From positions 62,001 to 126,000 of the forward strand of contig MDYQ01000037.1 in the NCBI GenBank assembly GCA_003024175.1: a stretch of DNA of 64,000 nucleotides, in the 5' to 3' direction. The position numbers and the translations under genes are program-made. The notes under the pieces were generated by a model. It searched no databases and was not told where the DNA came from. It was given only the letters and a program-made list of their open reading frames with translations. This stretch comes from Planoprotostelium fungivorum. Lineage: Eukaryota > Evosea > Variosea > Cavosteliida > Cavosteliaceae. Shown piece after piece: positions 61,298-64,000 of this stretch (position 1 is the stretch's first letter; each line of letters starts with the position of its first letter).

Positions 61298-64000
61298 CTA
61301 TTCATTCGTATTACTCTTCATCATCGTCTGCACTTCCACTTCCACCATCTCAGTGTGATCCTTGGGAGCAAAGTAATCCTCGTCAGCTGGTCTGGGACCC
61401 CTCTGGTATTTGGACATGTCGAAATGTCGATACACGCACAATTCGAGCGTGTCTGCGTGCGTCAACCGTAGCATCGACGTGTCACGATAATTCCTCTTCA
61501 TGTTGGAATAGAACTTGAGTGCGGGAGTTCTCCAATTGAAGCCAGTGACGTGTAATTCTTCGCGATGGAGGTAATAGAACGTCTGTTCATCCATGTCATC
61601 ATCGTGATCGACATCACCACGATCTGTCGGTCTGTCCTCACCTTCCCCGGTAGAATGATGTTCCTCCCTCTGAATATCTCCGCTATCTCTGCCATGTTTC
61701 TCTTCCCCTGCATGAACCCATAACGGATGACCACGGTGTAGATCGAATCGCAGTGACACACCAACGTCACTCTCCTCGGGTCGTTCTCTTCAACGTAAGG
61801 CTTCTTCATCGTCAGCAGCCGCACGAAGATGACTGCATGGACCATCAATCGCGCTGCATTGTTGTGTGCCACGATCAGATGAAACTCACGACAGCCGGGA
61901 GCGGTGTACGATCGAGTGATCATGCTGGTGAAGGAGAGGGGTACGTTGTCGTCACGTGTGGAGATGAATATACCGGTGTGATTCGTTCTCATGATGTGAT
62001 TGAGATCGATGTCTTCTGATTCTAACACTTGGAGGATGTCTTCATTCTCAGACTCGGTGGGGGAACTCTGATCGATGTTTGAGAATCGAGAAGGATGAAT
62101 TTGTGGTATGATCACGGTAACAAGTAAGTCGTGATGTGGATCCAAGTTACGATACGTGATGATTCCAATCTGATTCATCTCACCGGTGTTGTTTCGTCGA
62201 CAGAAGCGGTGCTGGTGGATAATTTCAAACGGCGCATGCTCTTTGAAGAAGCGGTGCAATGATAGTCAGACATTCCTTTCTGGAATACCAGTCTACTCTT
62301 CCCCTTGTCCATGCCTGGAATTCGAGTTAGAACTGCATCCATCAACCACCGTGGCGATCATCATGACGATCTTCTCGATCAAGATCATCATCACGATCAT
62401 CCCATCCCACCTTTGAACCAAATGAGACGAGCTCTCTCTGTCTCTCTCTGCAATTGTAATTCACCGATGTACCAGGAGAACATGACGAAAGAAAAGAATA
62501 CTCCGATGGCTATACCGGGCCAACCCTGGAGCTCATCACATCGTATGCGATAATTCATCTCCTCACTCTCGGTCTCAACTCTACGCAAGTGCCTGCCAGA
62601 AAGAGAAGGTCGATGATAAAAAAGATTCCCATCGGTGCGATCTGAACGTAAGATGAGTGAGAGATGACATTTGTTCGTATTCTTGCTTCACATCCATCTC
62701 AATTTAGATGGAGACCAAGGTTGAATCGTCGATGAGATGTCGTTCTCACGCGAAAAGACAAACGTTCAATGCAAATGTGAATCGATCGATTCAAAGAGCT
62801 CTTCACCTTCCACCAAGGTGTGTTCCAACGCCACAGAGCCACAAGAACGAACAATATGGTCGTAGTTGTCATGAGAGCGGCAACGGCTAAGCCGTATATC
62901 TCAGTGATCGCTGATGGAGAATGAAATCCTAAGACAATGGCTATGGCAACGAGACACAAGAACCAATTGAGATCTGGCATGTAGACTTGGCCGTGGAGTT
63001 TCTTGTTGGTCCTGTGGACGCGAAGGGGTGGAAATAGATTCAAAGAAACGGCCTGTGAAACGGTAGAGAAGATACCACCCGCTGAGAATTCTTAACTTCA
63101 AGTGTACACTCTATCATCGTTGGTATGATGAGACAGATCGTATTGTATCACATGAATAGTCGATCGATATTTCGTTTACCTTGGGCTGCGATGATAGTAC
63201 ATAGTGCAGAGAACGAGAAGAGGAACCACCCCAGCCCTTCTATCTTTGGAAACATCTGAAGGGGCTGAGAGAGACGAAGAGAGTGGTCTCACCTTGTAAA
63301 AAGGATTATCAGCGTATATCTGTCTGTCGGGCCTCATCAGATTAGCACCTTGTCCCAGATAATTGAGCATCAAAGAAGGGAAGACGACCTGATGTTCTTC
63401 GTCAGATCTCATCGATGGCCGCGATCACGATGGTGATGTGATGTCTACACGTCCGGACAGATGGAGGTGAAAAGTCAGATAATCTGATGCGATGAAGAGA
63501 GGAGACTTCACCCCGAACCATGCGACTCTGAGTGGGCCACGATGGAAGTGCCCCATGTCTGCGTAGATGATCTCGCAACCTGCTACGGTTAAGAAGACCC
63601 TGCCGAGAGTTTCCAACGCCGCCCTCGTATCTTCTTCTTGATGCTTTCGAACGAGAAACTGCAGCAAGTCAACTCGTGTTTGTTCGATGATGAGAGAAAC
63701 GATCTAACGCGATACATCTGGCGACCCCGATCGTGTTGAGATGATCTTAGATCTTCTGAACTTACCATGATGGGAACGGCAGGATTCAAACAAGCCCAGA
63801 TGGCAGGATATTCACTGATCCTCCAGATGCCCAACATGATCAACATGAGGAACCACAAGAGCATCACTGGGCCGAAGATCTTTCCCAAACGAGAGACACC
63901 GAAACGATTGATGAAGAAGACAACTACCAAGAGGAAACAGACAACAGTTAGACCAGCAGCGACGGGCATGATGTAGTCCTTCTGTCGCCATTTTACAATA
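61298..64000 (-). CDS. HAK/KUP/KT potassium transporter (5' part off the window)
   Basis: Many exons; the N-terminal part lies beyond the right edge. Seen in order: membrane helices in LTVVCFLLVVVFFINRFGVS, FGPVMLLWFLMLIMLGIW (matching the KUP FxPvxLLWF block), AGCEIIYADMGHF (the hallmark GxEAxxADxGHF), PSLMLNYLGQGANLM, LCTIIAAQ, VYMPDLNWFLCLVAIAIVLG, EIYGLAVAALMTTT and a later hydrophobic block (FFIIDLLFLAG). A long cytosolic C-terminal region follows (YTVVIRYGFMQGKRNMAEI, EELHVTGFNWRTP) ending at 61298. Members are potassium-proton symporters for high-affinity uptake. Confidence 0.92.

Overview
The window is nuclear DNA from a compact, intron-rich eukaryotic genome. Most genes are cut by many very short GT-AG introns (about 37-60 bases). 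Intergenic gaps are often only 30-300 bases, several gene pairs are divergent, and AATAAA signals sit on or just after stop codons. The gene set is that of a free-living unicellular eukaryote: many secreted multidomain proteins with PAN, thaumatin-like and ricin-lectin parts, an ependymin-related protein, EF-hand proteins and a HAK/KUP potassium transporter. My best guess is an amoebozoan, perhaps a variosean or protosteloid amoeba. That is inference from gene style, not proof.

Layout. 0-7 kb: a partial unknown gene, an EamA/SLC35-type transporter, a myotubularin phosphatase with a C-terminal FYVE finger, a doubtful ORF and an intronless BTB protein. 8-16 kb: triosephosphate isomerase, a syntaxin-16 Qa-SNARE divergent from a Snapin/BLOC-1-like gene, a GNAT acetyltransferase, Ubc13 and a coiled-coil protein. 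16.6-19 kb: an EctA-type diaminobutyrate acetyltransferase divergent from a short-chain dehydrogenase. 19.6-24.7 kb: an intronless secreted Cys-rich protein, a four-EF-hand protein, a C11orf54-type zinc hydrolase and, 30 bases away on the other strand, a MYND-finger protein.

24.9-34 kb is an island of secreted proteins. It holds a catalytically dead papain domain fused to five PAN-like domains and a thaumatin-like domain, two tandem copies of a beta-propeller/ricin-lectin protein, and an ependymin-like protein. 34-43 kb: a FERM protein, an H2B-like histone-fold fragment, METTL16, a secreted beta-helix protein, an unknown gene and an FAD monooxygenase. 43-49 kb: small unknown genes, a possible longin-like gene, the CDC7 kinase and a secreted histidine phosphatase. 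49-64 kb: ribosomal protein uL14, a tyrosine phosphatase, an unknown gene, LAMTOR2 divergent from a Tudor-less SMN, an intronless kinase, a penta-EF-hand protein, lipase maturation factor, an SR splicing factor with a zinc knuckle, a fossil Ty3/gypsy fragment and a KUP potassium transporter that runs off the right edge.

Functional threads that can be read together are endosome/lysosome traffic and signalling (myotubularin-FYVE, syntaxin-16, Snapin-like, LAMTOR2), RNA processing (METTL16, SMN, SR factor) and the secreted island. Gene models were assembled by eye from homology and splice consensus. Exon borders stated here are inferences unless homology pins them.
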